NCBI GenBank assembly: GCA_964247055.1
Contig: OZ176054.1
Span: 12,896,001 to 12,960,000, forward strand
DNA length: 64,000 bases
From: Paragordius varius
Taxonomy: Eukaryota > Nematomorpha
Direction of reading: 5' to 3'
Below are positions 23,601-37,500 of this stretch, piece by piece. Below the pieces are notes generated by a model, which was not told the origin of the DNA, made no database searches, and was given only the letters and a program-made list of their open reading frames with translations. The position numbers were made by a program, and so were the translations under genes. Each line of letters opens with the position of its first letter. Position 1 is the first letter of the stretch.

Positions 23601-24550
23601 TTAGGCTATATATAAATCTAAATAACTGAACCATTTTTGGCAAAAAAACTATTCCAAATCCCATAAACAATCCCACTTTCCAATCCCAGAATAAAAATTA
23701 ATTAATAGTATTTAAATATTGAAATGACTTTAATGAGTTTTAATAAGAAAATTTTATTTTCCCTAAAAAATATTTAACTAAATGCAATATTACTAGTGTA
23801 TCATTTAGATCAAATAAGAGGTGAATTGCTAAATTTTGACTTATTGTCCATATAAAAAATAAGGATAAAGAGTTCAAATCATTATAAATGATTTCTATTT
23901 TCTCCATGCTCTTATTTTTCCAATATTCACGTCCATTTTTATCAATTTTAGTTAAAACAAATCCTTTTTACAAAATATAAGCATTTATAAATCTGTACCT
24001 TACAAGCTCATCACTTTTCATTGGATGGTAAGAGGGAAATCCTGATTCGAGTCCCCCCACACTCCGATCTAATACAACAGCCCTTGAAGTGAAATCTTCA
24101 AATCCGGATTCTTCTTTAGAGTGCATTTTCTGTTGCTGTTGTTGCCTTTTATTGGCAAAAAAATCCATGTAATTTTCGTCATGTCCAACCATATTGTTGT
24201 CTACATTATTCATGTTTTGGCCCATTAAATTTTTATTTACAGGTGTTACTGGCCATGCTAAATCACTCGATGCCGATTGACCTATTCGTTTTTCATCTAA
24301 ACCCTGTTTTTGTTTTATAATTTCAAATGAATATCTTACGAAAGGATATTTAAAAATTTTTACAGTTTGTTATTCAACAAATACTTTTTAGTTTAAAAAT
24401 CAGAGGTTTTTTGGCGGAAAGGCTAAGTAAATTGAAAATCAAAGAGGTAGAGATAGGTTACTAGTTAGAGATTGGATATATTAGTGTACCCTAGTTTACA
24501 GACTATTAAGTTGAGAGTTTTAATTTAAAAATAGAAAAAGATATATTCAA

Positions 24551-24689
24551 AGGGCTTCGAACCGGAACCATATGAAACCAGAACTGAATTCTTTAGTTTT
24601 CGACAAACGGTTCGTTAGGTTCAGGAACCACCCCGGTTTCCTATTTAAATTCGTTCTAGTTCCACTATTTTGAACGGGTTTTAAGCCTT
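24551..24689. mobile_element. hAT-like MITE with GGGCTTCGAACC ends, K2 intron 4
   Basis: Orthologous to the K1 insertion. The left end AGGGCTTCGAACCGG is intact; the right end is degraded. Confidence 0.5.
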
Positions 24690-25121
24690 GATTAAAGAAA
24701 TTTTTAGCTTACCACATTTTGCATATCCGGTTTCACATCATCGGCATAGTAATAGGCGGCAGAAGAAATGTTTGATGGTTTTGGTTCCATATTGGTTGTC
24801 GATATTTCTGGCGAGGGTGGCAACTTACCACTCCAATCAAAATGTAATCATATTCCCAACCATAATTTTGCAATAATGTTTCAAATAACTGTTTGAGATA
24901 GGCATAATCTGGCGTTTCGACAAAATCAAGGCCTCTGGCATACCGAACCAAAATTTTGAATTCTTCGGGCAAACCCGAACATAGAGTATCCGGATCAATA
25001 TCCCTTTTCATTTCAGCAATCTTACGGTACTTTTGTTTGGAGGATTCGGTTTTGATCAATTTTAAGCCTGGACTTGTGGATATTGCATCAAAAATATATT
25101 ATAGATTTTGGATAAATTTTA

Positions 25122-25414
25122 CAGTAAAAATTAAAATTATACGGACAAAACCCAAAAATATAAAGACAAATATATTTTTTAAAAGACAGCCAGCCACTTT
25201 TTTTAATCTTGATTTAGTAAATTTTTAATAATTGTTAAAGATTGCAAAGTATGATATACAAATATATATTTATAACACAATTAATTACATTTTTCAAATT
25301 TTATATATAAATAATTTATAAAATTTATAGATTTATAAAAGAATGGTTGTCTTTTAAAAAAATATTTTTGCCTTTATATTTTTACATTTGTCCTTATAAT
25401 TTTAGTTTTTATTG
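25122..25414. mobile_element. Tc1/mariner-like MITE in K2 intron 3
   Basis: Left end CAGTAAAAATTAAAATTATA; right end degraded to TTTTTATTG. Same site as K1 and K4. Confidence 0.6.
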
Positions 25415-25611
25415 TACATGAATAAATATTTACCTTGCCAAGGCAATGAACCCTTTAGAAAATATAGGAACATGTAGGCAAGTCCTTCAAGATCATCCCT
25501 TCGACTCTGTTCTATTCCAAAATGCGTGTTAACGGACATATATCGGGCAGTACCAGTCAAGGGTTTCTGTTCACGGTACTTTATGTGTTTACCTGATATA
25601 TGATTAGAGTT

Positions 25612-25884
25612 GACAATTAAAATGAAATTACACAGACAAAAACGTAAAAATATAAGGACAAATTTATATTTCAAAAGACAACCATACTTTTTTAAACCGT
25701 ATTTTTTCCTACAAAAACTATTATTAAAACAGTAAAATATATAAAGGATTGTTACCAATTATCATATTTATTTCAGACTTTGTGGTTTGAAACAATAAGT
25801 TATATTCGAAAAAATCAAGGTTTAAAAAGCTTGGTTATTTTTTAAAATTACATTTTGGTCCGCAAACTTATTTCATTCTTACTG
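25612..25884. mobile_element. Tc1/mariner-like MITE in K2 intron 2, left end lost
   Basis: The right end TTCATTCTTACTG is present; the left CAGTA end is missing but the inner AAAAACGTAAAAATATAAGG box remains. Confidence 0.55.
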
Positions 25885-26265
25885 TAAATTTTGTATAAAT
25901 GTATACCATTTTTATCGATGTATTCTTTGGCTAATCCAAAATCAACGACCCATATAATTCCTTCAGTACCGTTAGCCCGTTTCCCAATCAAAAAATTTTC
26001 GGGCTTCACATCCCGATAAACTAACCCATAGTAATGTATAAATTCGATTCGATTTATCAATTGTATAGCAATCATAATCACCGTTTTAAGGCTAAACTGT
26101 TTATTGCAGTACAGAAATAGGTCTTGCAGACTGGGTCCTAACAAGTCCATCACCATAACGCGATAGGAACCACAGTGACCAAAATAATATACGCGGGGTA
26201 TACCTTCGGCATATATCCCATACCTAAAATTAGAAATTATTAAGAAAACACAATCGTCTAAATTA

Positions 26266-26548
26266 CAGTAAAAATTGTTAGAAAATCGACGATTATTGAA
26301 AACAGACTACCAACCGCCATACTTTTCCTTAGTTTTTATAACTTATAGTTTTGGGCAGTGAAATTTGGAATATAAATCTAAATTAGTAACACTCTCAATT
26401 ATATATGAAAATCTTAATAATTAAACTGTATAGCAAATACTAAGGCTTAAAACATATGTCTGTCTTTACAAAAAATATTTTTCTTTACGCTTAGTCACCT
26501 ATTTTATTTATAGTGTGAATATAAAATCCAAAATTTCAATTCTTACTG
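26266..26548. mobile_element. Tc1/mariner-like MITE in K2 intron 1
   Basis: Left end CAGTAAAAATTG, right end TTCAATTCTTACTG. Related relics lie at the same place in K0, K3 and K4. Confidence 0.55.
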
Positions 26549-26927
26549 CAATTTATTACTAACGTTAATACCTTTCATCCTGGTGCAGTCGACTATACAA
26601 TTCATATTCCCGTTTTAGTTGAGGGATTTCAGCATTTCCCGCCTCAATCTTTATGGCAGCTAAAGTGTTTGTGGCTATATGAATACAATATCGCAATTTA
26701 CCGAACGTACCCGAACCAATGTGCTGAGCTATTTGATATAAATTTGGGTTATTTTTTTTATTTGTGGTTCCGTTTGATTTGGAAAAACGATCAACACCAA
26801 CTATACGACCCTGTAATTTGTCTTTTCCGCCACCATGGTGAGTTTCCGAGGAATTTATATTTACGCTATTATTGGAATGTTTAACTCCTATGTTATAGTA
26901 AGGATCTTCGGTTTTCCCGGGACTCAT

Positions 26928-28866
26928 GATTTGAAATTCTAATTACATATTAGGGTTCAAGATGAATCTTGTTTGAAGGTATTTCATTTTTTTCGAAACT
27001 TAAAGCCGGGACCCGAAAAAAAGTTTTTTTGTTAAATAAAATTTTATAAATTATAATATTACAAATAAAAATCACACTAATATCAGTTATAGTAAAAAAG
27101 AAATCATTTAATATAATGCTATGCCGCAGTTTTAACAATCACGTAAATTTGATTTTGTGGCATATTTTTATTATGTATATTATTTTCTTATATTTATTTT
27201 GGATATGATATTTTCACTTATTGCGTATCTTTATATTCATAAAAATTGATCATATAGGTAGACCTTAACCTTCTTATATTTATTTATCAATAAATATAAT
27301 AGTTACTTTTTCATTTGTGTAATGTATCAAAAAAATAAGTATATATACAACAATATATTTTGGGTAATTCGTATTCTTTTGAGAATTATGGTTTGATTTG
27401 AAATTCAAGAAAAAATGGCGATTGAATACCAGATTTAAACTTTAGTGCTATAAATATTAATCAGTTATAATCGGCCTCATAAATATTTGAAAAATTTTGA
27501 TATGATAATGTATCATGATTATGGCGCTTTTAGTTTGGTTACGAGTTATTTAACAGAGTGTATGATTTTTTTCATACCCAAAATTAAAAATCGAAAATTT
27601 CACACAAATTATATTATCCACTTATTGGAATGGAAGTAGGAAAAATTGGAGGTTCTACAATCACAAAAGAGCTATGATGGCCTGGTATAAGTTTTGTTGT
27701 ATAATTAAATAAAATATTTTATATTACTTTGCCGTGAAAATAATTTAGCAATAGAAATTAAACTCGGCATATATGGGTAGCATGTGAGAGAACTTTACAT
27801 CATTTACATTTTTTTCATACACTTTAACATCGCTATTGTATATTCGTTTCTATTCTTTACAAAAATAATAAATAATCCTTTTACAATGTGAGTAAGAACA
27901 ACGAAAAAAGTGATACTTGCCTAACATTTTTATTTCGTGCCTCAAAATGCGAAACATGAAATGAAGTTTTAAAAGAGAGGTGTGGTTTCAAAAAAAATTT
28001 TTTAACCTTATTTGATTACTAATGTTAATAGGTGATAAGTTATATAATAAATTTCCGTGTAATTATTTTATCACGACATTATATAATGGTTAATCACTAG
28101 GAGTTGGGTGGATCCCAGCGCAAACCGTTAAAGATCAAATTAAAATTTGAAAAAGAAAAAGAGTGATATATTTTATTTATCCCTGTTTGAAGCCCACAAG
28201 GAATTTTTAACCATATAAAAGGAGTGGATAATATAAGTTATTAAATGAGAAAATTTCAAACGATTCGGACATGATAGCTTTCGATTAATTCCCAATAGGG
28301 TTAAATTTTTCCAAGGCAGTTTCTATCTAAAAGGTCAAATTATATTAGAAAATCATAATATTTATAAGCGATCTACATTTACACAACTCTTAATCATAAA
28401 ACTTAACAAGTCCCATTTAATTTTAACAGTAACACACAAACCGAGGCCCGTGAGCGGCATACGGCCCTAAAACTGCTTTTTATGGCTTGAATTATTTTTT
28501 TTGCATCTATAAATGTCTACAAATATGTCAAGCAGCTATAAAATTTATCGGTATTAATATACAGTAAGCTGCCTTTGAGTCAAGATGAATATTTTTTTCG
28601 GCCCTCTAAATTATTTGGTGATTTCACTGATTTAGTATTTATCCGATGAAATATTGTTATATATATTTCAAACTTAAAACAAAAATCATCAATCATTATT
28701 AATATATCCGACTGAATATATCAATTATAGATGGTAAATTGCTAATCAAGGGATTATATTATTATTCATTTTCATAATAAATATGACCTTTAACATATTA
28801 TCCATATGGTTATTTATTTAAAATAAAATTTAAATTAAAACTTTTTTTACAATTTTTCATGAGAAA
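26928..28866. promoter_or_regulatory. Head-to-head intergenic region K2 / U3
   Basis: About 1.94 kb, very like the K1 / U2 region. TGACCTTTA lies at 28784, 83 bases before the urocanase ATG. No gene is seen. Confidence 0.45.
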
Positions 28867-29348
28867 ATGGCCGAATATTTAAAATTTATTAGTGCCGGGA
28901 TTCCATTAAATCATCTTCCTCCTCCATATAATGAAAAATCCATATCAGCTGATATTCTCCGAGCCCCTTTTCGAAACAATGGGCTAACAAAACGAGAAAA
29001 AACGGTTAGAATTTTATTTTGGACTAAATTTTGGAATTTAGAATTTGTTTTATCATTATTAAGTAAATTTAATTATTTGATTGAGATTATAATGGATTTT
29101 TTAAGAAAACCAATTTAAAAAACATTTATTCCAGAATCCTGCCATAGCATCTCTTCAAAGAATATATATAAATTTGAAAATATTTGTGACTTTTTTGACG
29201 GAATTTATATTTGATGGTAAAATCTTCCTCTTAATTTTTGCCTTTATTTTTTTCATTAAAAACATGAAAACAATGTTATATTGCATAAATCGCCGACTAG
29301 CATTTTTCATTCCGATTCCAAAGAATTTTTTAACAACGGACAAAATTT

Positions 29349-31010
29349 AGTTTGTTAAATGATTGTGAGTCATTTTCTATTTTACAATAAAACAAATAAA
29401 ATTAATACAATGCGCTGAAGCCATTTAATTTAGTCATAATGAATATTTATTGTAATAGATAGTATGCAAACATATATATTGCTAATCTGGAGATATAATT
29501 TGTGCTATTAATTTTTTTTAATTTAGCAGCTTTTTGTCTGACGGTCCGCATTACAACAAACATTCAAAAGCTTTAACTTTATTGATTTTTAGAACCTTGT
29601 TGTTGATAAATTATGTGGGCCAGGTATAAAAGTTTTAATTTTACTGACCCTTGATTCGGTTAGTGTGACATATTTCCTACCCCTCAAATAAAAATTAAGC
29701 ATATCCGATTGCAGAAAATATTTTAATACTAGACAAAATTTAGTGTGTTGTCAAATGATTGTGGGTCATTTCCATTTCATTATAATACAAATAAAATTAA
29801 TACAATGAAAGTCATATAATTTGGTTATAATGAATATTGATTGCAATTGATAGTATGCAAACATATATATATATATATATATATCTATATATTTATAAAA
29901 ATGGAAAATGCTGGCTTTGTGATCTGGTACAGAAAAACCGGTAGACCCAATCGAATCCAAAACTCGAAAAAATTTAATCATTAATGAATGCCCCGACAAT
30001 AGCTTCGCCCTTTTTTTGAAATAGGCCCCCAGTTCGGGCCCACCCGGTGTGAAAAACGGGTTGAGACAATTTTCCGGAGAACGTGTTGGACCATTCAATT
30101 TCAAATATAATTTTTGTTTATTTTCGATTGCGCCGAACATAGTCGAGTCACTTTTTTAATTTAGGCCCTCTTTTTACCCGCTCCCCCCGTAAAATGCCAT
30201 TTTTTTCAAAAAACAAAGTCCACAAAAATAATTTTTTAAATCGATTTTTTGCCCAAGGTATGAGACCGTAAAAATTCAATATGGATTCCACGTATTCCCT
30301 GTTAAAAGGCAAAAATTTTAGTTTACCGTTTATTTGATGATAGCTGCTGGGTAAGGGGCTACCCGCTAAAAACTGATTTTTCATATAACTTTGTGATCTG
30401 TTTCCGGAAAACCGGTGAACCCAATCAAATCCAAATATCGAAAAAATATAATCATTAATAAATGTCCCGACAATAGCTTCGCCCTTTTTTGGAATAGGCC
30501 CCCATTTCGGGTCCACCCCGTGTGAAAAACGGGTTTTTTTTGAAAACAGAAGTCTACAAAAATCGTGTTTTTGAGACAATTTTCCGGAGAACGTGTTGGA
30601 CCATTCAATTTCAAATATTTTTTGTTTACTTATTTTCGGTTGTGCCGAACATAGTCGTCTCGCTTTTTTAATTTAGTCCCACTTTTTACCCGCTCCCCCC
30701 GTAAAATGCCATTCCCCCCCAGAAGTCCGAAGGACTTCCTCGGGCTGCGTAGCAGCACGAGATTTACGCTAGTATATATATATATATATATTATTGCTAA
30801 TTTGGAGATAAATTTGTGCAATTAATTAGCTTTTTTAAATAAGCTTCTGTTTGACTGATGGCCCGCATTACAACAAACACTCAAAAGCTTTAAATTTATT
30901 ATTTTATAATACCTTGTTGTTGATAAATTATGTGGGCCACGTATGAAAGAATAATTTTGCTGACCCTTGATTCGGTTAGTGTGACTTATTTACTACCCCT
31001 CAAATAATAA
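29349..31010. repeat. Local tandem duplication in U3 intron 1
   Basis: Sequence from about 29349 to 29735 (AAATGATTGTG, CAATGCGCTGAAG, GCAAACATATAT) recurs from about 29737. The second copy is interrupted by a GC-richer insertion before continuing at 30790 (ATTGCTAATTTGGAG). U1 has this stretch once. Confidence 0.6.
29895..30771. mobile_element. Unclassified GC-richer insertion between TA repeats, U3 intron 1
   Basis: About 880 bases clearly richer in G+C than the surroundings, bounded by (AT)n at about 29862-29890 and (TA)n at 30772-30790. It contains two tandem, diverged copies of one sequence. ACCGGTAGACCCAATCGAA near 29935 recurs as ACCGGTGAACCCAATCAAA near 30410, and CCCCCCGTAAAATGCC near 30185 recurs near 30697. 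A GC-rich hairpin, GAAGTCCGAAGGACTTC, lies near 30722, followed by CTGCGTAGCAGCACG. Minus-strand frames of 124 and 143 residues show no domain I recognise. Other cassettes lack it. Confidence 0.5.
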
Positions 31011-31472
31011 TTACGCATTTATATACACAAAATATCGGATATACCCAATTCAAAATTAAAATAAAATAATATGCACCAACGATACTAAAATGCTATGTGA
31101 ACATATTTTTTGATGGACAAATTTAAGAAAATGTTTTTTTCATTTATATCAATTCGGCCTTGAATAAAGCGCAAACAAATTACTTTTATCCCTAACCTTT
31201 TATTTTTCCAAACTGATAATATCATTTTATTATTACATATAGTTGGCAGTTAAAAATGTTCTACGATATTTTCCCGTTTCTTTCCATGAGACGCTTGCCC
31301 CTGAATTTATGGAAGAACTTGAAAACAGAGGCCATATATACGCTTATCGATTTAAACCTCAGATTAGAATGAAGTTTCATATATATTCCTATACTTAAAA
31401 CAAATTAGATTTTATTATATAATTTATATATAGTTTTCGTAATATCGTTTAGTAAAAAAAATTAAAAAATTA

Positions 31473-31743
31473 CAGTAAAAATTATTGAAATTATACGTAC
31501 AAAACGTAAAAATATAAAGACAAATTTTTTTTCTAAAAGACAACCATACTTTTTAAAACCTTAATATTTCCCATATAAGCTACTTAGTTACAATTTTAAA
31601 ATATAGAATTGATTGCGTTATTAAAATAATGAGTTATGTTGAAATAAATCCAGATTTATAAAGTATGGTTGTCTTTTGTGGAAAAAAATATTTGTCTTTA
31701 TATTTTTACGTTTTGTCCTCCCGTATAATTTCAATTTTTACTG
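31473..31743. mobile_element. Tc1/mariner-like MITE in U3 intron 2
   Basis: Left end CAGTAAAAATTATTGAAATT, right end CAATTTTTACTG, TA flanks; followed by a long (TA)n at about 31759-31797. Confidence 0.7.
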
Positions 31744-31755
31744 TATTTGTAGTTC

Positions 31756-31800
<45 letters not shown>

Positions 31801-32255
31801 AGAGCATATCCCATTCAAGAATACCCAGGAAAATTGTTGGAATGCAAAGCTATAATGGCAATGATAATGAACAATTTGGATCCTGATGTGGCTCAGTTCC
31901 CTGAAGAGTTGGTAACCTATGGGTCCAACGGTCAAGTTTTTAGTAATTGGATTCAAGTATTTGAACAATTTATGAACATATTTTCCAACTATTTTGTACC
32001 ACATTTTGCAATTTTAAGCACCATTTTTAACAAACACACTGTGTATTCTACTAATTCTAAATTAAAAAAAGCAATTTTTTGTTGGTAATAATGTAGGCAA
32101 GGAACGTATTAATGTTTTTCTCAATTATTTTAAATCATAATTTATATGTTAAAAAAGGAAGAAATTCTTAAACTAATATAAACTATCAACAAATTTTTTT
32201 CGATTATCCATACACTATGAAAAAATCCGTAAATAATATAGGATGAATGATATTA

Positions 32256-32526
32256 CAGTAAAAATTGAAATTATACGGACAAAATGTTAAACATAAAGAC
32301 ACATTTTTTCAAAAGACAACTATCCTTTTTAAATCATAATATATCCTATAAAAAACATTTGATTACAATCGTAAAATACATAATTGATTATGTTACCAAT
32401 TGACATATCTATACTATACTTTGTAGTTTAAAAAAAAATCAAGATTAAAAAAGTATAGTTATTTTTTTAAAAATAAATATATGTCTTTATGTTCGAGTTT
32501 TGTCCATAATATAATTTCAATTACTG
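32256..32526. mobile_element. Tc1/mariner-like MITE in U3 intron 3
   Basis: Left end CAGTAAAAATTGAAATTATA, right end TTCAATTACTG. It is the uninterrupted counterpart of the U2 element. Confidence 0.7.
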
Positions 32527-33284
32527 TATATACAAATGCTAAATTTCATTTTTCCACAGTTCTTATTAACCATGAAATATTTGTGTGAAATGGAGAATTA
32601 TCAAACTTTAGTGCTATGTTCAGGACATCCGCACGGTTTATTCCCAAACATTTGGAATTATGGCACATGTGAAAAAACGGGAAACTTAGGTAATAAACTC
32701 TTTTATAAAATTGATAAAAATTTATTTTTTTGATCATTTGAAAATTGCATACGTACTATTTTTAATTAAAGAAATACAGCCAAGTTATCCGCGTTTGATT
32801 ATTACAAACGGCCTAGTTTTACCAACATGTCAGGAACCAGAAAAGCAGCTTGATAGAGCCTACGTTTCAGATTACGAGCGATTATTTGGTTTGAATGTTA
32901 GTCAATATGGACAAATGACAGCAGGGAGTTTTTGTTACATTGGACCTCAGGGTATAGTCCATGGCACAACTCTAACTTTGCTTAATATAGCTCGAGCAAA
33001 TTTTGCTGTCCAGAATGTGTCTGATATGGTGGGTAAGGTAACAACACATAATACTACAATATGGATACCTGTAAATTAGTTTTAAGTGTGGGTATTGGAG
33101 CCGGAATTATTTTGGGGGTGTTTAAGAGAAATATTTTACAAACGGTTGCAAAAGAAAAAGTTTTTTCGTATTTTTATCGTTAAATTTTTTAACTTACTAT
33201 GAATATTCTTAGTATTTCATTCAATTAGCAAGAGTATATTATTGTGGATTTAATAGAGAAGCAAATATTTTGGCTTAAATTATA

Positions 33285-33570
33285 CAGTAAAAATTGGAAT
33301 TATACGGACAAAATATAAAAATATAAAGATAAATATTTTTTTCTAAAAGAAACTATACCTTTTTAAACTCCATTTTTAAAAATATAACTCATTGTTTCAA
33401 ATTATTCATTATAATATGTAATTGGTGACACAATCAATTCTATATATAACAATCGTAATTAAATATCTTATATGAGGAAAATTAAGGTTTGAAAAAGTAT
33501 GCCTGTCTTTTAGGAAAAAATATTTGTCGTTATATTTTTACATTTTGTCCTATAATTTTAGTTTTTACTG
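33285..33570. mobile_element. Tc1/mariner-like MITE in U3 intron 5
   Basis: Left end CAGTAAAAATTGGAATTATA, right end AGTTTTTACTG, TA flanks. Shared with U2, absent from U1 and U4. Confidence 0.75.
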
Positions 33571-34172
33571 TATTTTTGCAGCTATTATTCAGATATCTAT
33601 TAAAAAGTTGTCGAAAAACAGAAACGGTTTAAATATAATTTTAAAAATCGAAACCATTTATAACCATGGCCAAAATATATTTAGTCTAAGGGACAAATCT
33701 AATTAAAACTAGCGCAAAAAACAGTCAAATCCTTATATATTTTTTAATTTGTAATAAAATATGAAAAAATCTTTAGGTATTTGTATCAAGTGGATTGGGA
33801 GGAATGAGTGGAGCACAAGCTAAGGCTTGCAAAATCTTGTCATGTTTCGGGCTTATTGCTGAAGTAAATTTTATTCCCACTTAAAAATATATATATTTAT
33901 ATATCATGATAAGTTAACTTACCAAAATTTTAGTCATTTAGTAGATGTTGTACGACTCTTGAGGTAAAATTTATTTTATTAACAATATTGTGATTAGATT
34001 AATAGTGTGACAGCGCAAAAAAGATTGAATCAAGGATGGTTGGATGAAGTTAGCGATGACTTGGATTACTGTATTAACCAAATACGCCAGTATAAACGGG
34101 ATCTTATTAGCAAATCTATAGCATATTGTGGAAACATTGTGGATCTCTGGTAAAACTTAATTTTTACAATAC

Positions 34173-34509
34173 TAATATCAGTTGGGTATAATTTATTATA
34201 ACACAATAATGGGAAAACACAGTAATGCAATGGACTTAAAGAAGTTGTTGTTTATATAGGTTATATTTAATTCCGAGAAATGTATACGGATCTTATTATA
34301 TATTTTTATCGTGCATTAACATATACAAATTTCTGAGAATGATGAGTGTGCATTTATAAAACAGTCACGTAGTCTAAAACTTGTCACGTAGTATATAACA
34401 TGTCACGTAAAATATTAATAACAGAAAAGTATTATAAGTATGCATTGAATAGCAACGTAATATATAAAATAGAGTTATGTTTTGTTGCATATTATATAAC
34501 ATCATATCA
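34173..34509 (-). repeat. 3' LTR of the Ty3/Gypsy-type element
   Basis: 337 bp; on the element strand it starts TGATATGATG and ends CTGATATTA. It contains three copies of TACGTGAC on the element strand (34364-34371, 34383-34390, 34402-34409) spaced exactly 19 bases apart. ACGTG is the core of sites for bHLH-PAS factors; use here is inferred. Confidence 0.9.
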
Positions 34510-37500
34510 TATCTCCCACCTTAAATAAGAAAGACGATCCGGAGCTTTTCGTTCCCGGCGAGGATAACGGCTTTGTACTTCTGTCAAGTTACACTCCGAC
34601 TCCACAGCTTCCGTAACTGGGATCTCTGGTACAATGTCAAGGGCGGGTTGTGACACAACAGACTTCTGTAGCTGATCGGCGTGTTTTCGCTGAATTTTGC
34701 TACCGTCATCAGTCAATAATCCTGTTCTTTCAATTACTTTTCCTTTCCGCCACCCCTCTGCTGTTTCATTTTTAATCAGAATAGCATCATCAACGTCAAA
34801 TTCTCGTAAGGGGGCTCTAGTATTATCCGTAAAATCTGATGGTATTGTCTTTAACCATGACAAGGGACCTAACAATTCTCTTTTTAGGAATAATGAGCAC
34901 GGTGTTGCTCTCGTTGCACTATGAATTGCTTGCCGATAGCTCCACAAAATGGTATTTATTGTTTCTTGCGGAGAGATGTCAGCCCTATTCGTAGCTTTAT
35001 ATTTAGTTTTCAATGTGTAAATAGATCTTTCTACCAACCCATTCGTTCGTGGGTGATACGGACTCGACGTAACATGTTTGATGTTTAAGTGTTTAAGCCT
35101 TTCATCAAAATCGTGCGATACAAAATACGATGCATTATCACTTACTATCATTTTAGGAAAACCATATCTCGCAAACAATTGTTCTAAGCAATTTAAAACA
35201 GACCTGCTCGTAACTTGTTTCAATAAATTAACTTCCAGCCATCTGGACGAGCTGTCAATTGTTACCAGCCAGTAGAAATTATCAATGGGACCAGCAATAT
35301 CTATGTGTATTCTTTTCCAGACGGCGGTGTTGAAATTCCATTTGTATGTTGGGTTTTCCTGGACATTGGGCTTGTATCTTTGACATGAGTCACATGTCTT
35401 CGCAAGCAATTCAATACTTTGGTCCAAGTCTGGCCAATATACACTGTGGCGCGCAAGGGACTTCATGGTACTTATCCCTGGGTGTCCAGTGTGAAGGTAG
35501 TTTAGGACTTCATTTTGCATGGATCTAGGAACAATGAGTCTATCCTTCAAATAAACTAAACCATACGATGCTTGGATCGCGTTGCGATGTGATTGATAAT
35601 TTTTTAGATCTGGATCATCCCAATTGTTGGAATTTAATGCAATTTTTAATTTTTTTATCACCGGGTCCTTATTGGACTGAACTAATACATTATTTTATTA
35701 ATGTTCAAATCGTTCATAGATAAGAACCGAATTTTTTCAGCTACAGCATGATCATCATCCATTTCAGGATCGTCAATTGCTAATCTTGATAGGGGATCAG
35801 CTAAATTTTGAACCCCTTTATTGAAATGAATGGTATAATCATACCCCGATATTTTATAAATCCAATGTAATAATTTTATATTAGTGACTCCGGTTAAGTT
35901 CCGGTCTTCCCCAAATAATTTAATCAGTGGTTTATGATCAGTCAATATTTTAAAAGATCTCCCATATATGAAAGGGTGAAATTTTTTTACCGCGAACAAA
36001 ATCGCCTTGGCCTCTCTTTCGATCGTCGAATAATGTTTTTCAGTTAAACATTTCCTGGATGCGAAAGAGATTGGCCGCTTGCCATCTTCGGTTACATGGA
36101 AAAGGATGGCACCCAAACCTTCGTTTGAAGCATCGGTCTCAATCAATAATGGCAATTGCGGATTGTACGGAATCAGTTTCACAAAATTTGCTATTAGTTG
36201 TTTTGACAGTGCAAATTGTTTATCATGAATATTCTCCCATTTCCATGGCATTTTGTTTCCAGTTAAAGTGTTCAGATCACTTATGACTGAATGTAATCTT
36301 GGAATAAATTTTTCATGAAAGTTTAATAGTCCTAAAAAGGACCGTAATGTTGTTTTGTCCTTTGGAACAGGACATTTCATAATAGCCTTGATTTTTTCAT
36401 CCGTTGGCTTAATACCTCTTTTAGATATTTCGTATCCCATGTAGGATACTTTTTCCTGGAAGAATTTCATTTTATCTGGTTGCAAACGGAATCCGGCCTG
36501 TTCAAGTTTCTCCAAAACATGCTCAAGATTTGCTTTGTGTTGAGTGTCTGTATTGCCGGTTACCAGAACATCATCCAGATAAGCACAAACGCCTGTGCAA
36601 TCATCCAGAATTTGATCCATAACTCGTTGAAATATCATTGGAGCATTTGTGAGCCCGAAAGGTAATCGTTTATACGTAAAGTAACCTCTGTGTGTTGTAA
36701 TTGTCAGAATATTAGAGCATTCTTTATCAACCGGTAGTTGTAAGTAGGCATCCTTGAGATCCAAAACTGAAAATGAATGTCCATTTCCGATTTTACCCAA
36801 TAATTGATCAAATGTCGGAATGATATGAGAATCTTTTGATAGATAAGGATTGATTGTGACACGAAAATCGGCGCAGATACGAGCCTCCCCATTGGATTTT
36901 AACACGTTGACCGTTGGGGTTGCCCAAGATATCTCAGTTGTTGTTGGGTCTTTTGGTTCTATAATCCCCAAATCTAACAATATATTCAATTCATTTTCTA
37001 CCAATGGTTGCAATGGTAGAGGAACTCTGCGGCATGGAAAAGTTTTTGGTTTTGCATCCGGTGTCAAAAAAATTTTGATCGGATTGCCGTTGTAACAACT
37101 AAGTTCCTTTGAGAATAGTTTTGGAAATATTTTGGTCAGCTCCATCTTCTCATTAGAATTTATATTATTGATTACACCTTTTGGAAAAGGTAGCTTGTAC
37201 GCTTTTATCCAAGGTAATCCAAAAATTGGATCAAAATTGCTTTTAGTTACGATACATGGTAACGTTTTCTTTTCATTGTACAACGTCACAGTGACCATAG
37301 TTTTCCCTAAGATTGTTATCTTATAATTATCATACGTGGTTATTTGATCGGACCACGTTAACTTAGGGCTACCGATCTGCTTCCATATTTGTTGACTTAT
37401 GAGACAGCAGTCAGCACCGGTATCGAAAATCATATCTATCATATTATTGTTGATCTTCACTTTTATTTTAGGGGTAGTGCCCGCTTTTATAGATCTAATT

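Larger units (their letters stand above)
22992..26927 (-). pseudogene. CSNK1G: Casein kinase 1 gamma, copy K2, frameshifted
   Basis: Six exons: 26572-26927, 25907-26223, 25434-25592, 24713-25067, 23999-24303 and 22992-23164. The catalytic parts are sound: GSGTFGK (Glu to Lys after the loop), [17 protein letters not shown] and an intact LTGTARYMS. Exon 4 is 355 rather than 356 bases because of a one-base loss near 24840, after YEYDY at the end of the kinase domain. Exon 6 is two bases short near 23065. Almost the whole kinase domain could still be translated, but the regulatory tail would be replaced. Residual activity is possible but untested. It is head-to-head with U3. Confidence 0.8.

Noticed and set aside
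29155-29343. Small frames in urocanase intron 1.
   Set aside because: AT-rich, not conserved between units, no motif and no splice consistency.
31759-31797. Short direct repeats that might suggest a CRISPR-like array.
   Set aside because: It is a simple TA microsatellite in an animal intron; no spacer-repeat structure exists anywhere in the window.
36059-37326. Several plus-strand open frames inside the LTR element.
   Set aside because: They are antisense shadows of the element's minus-strand coding region.
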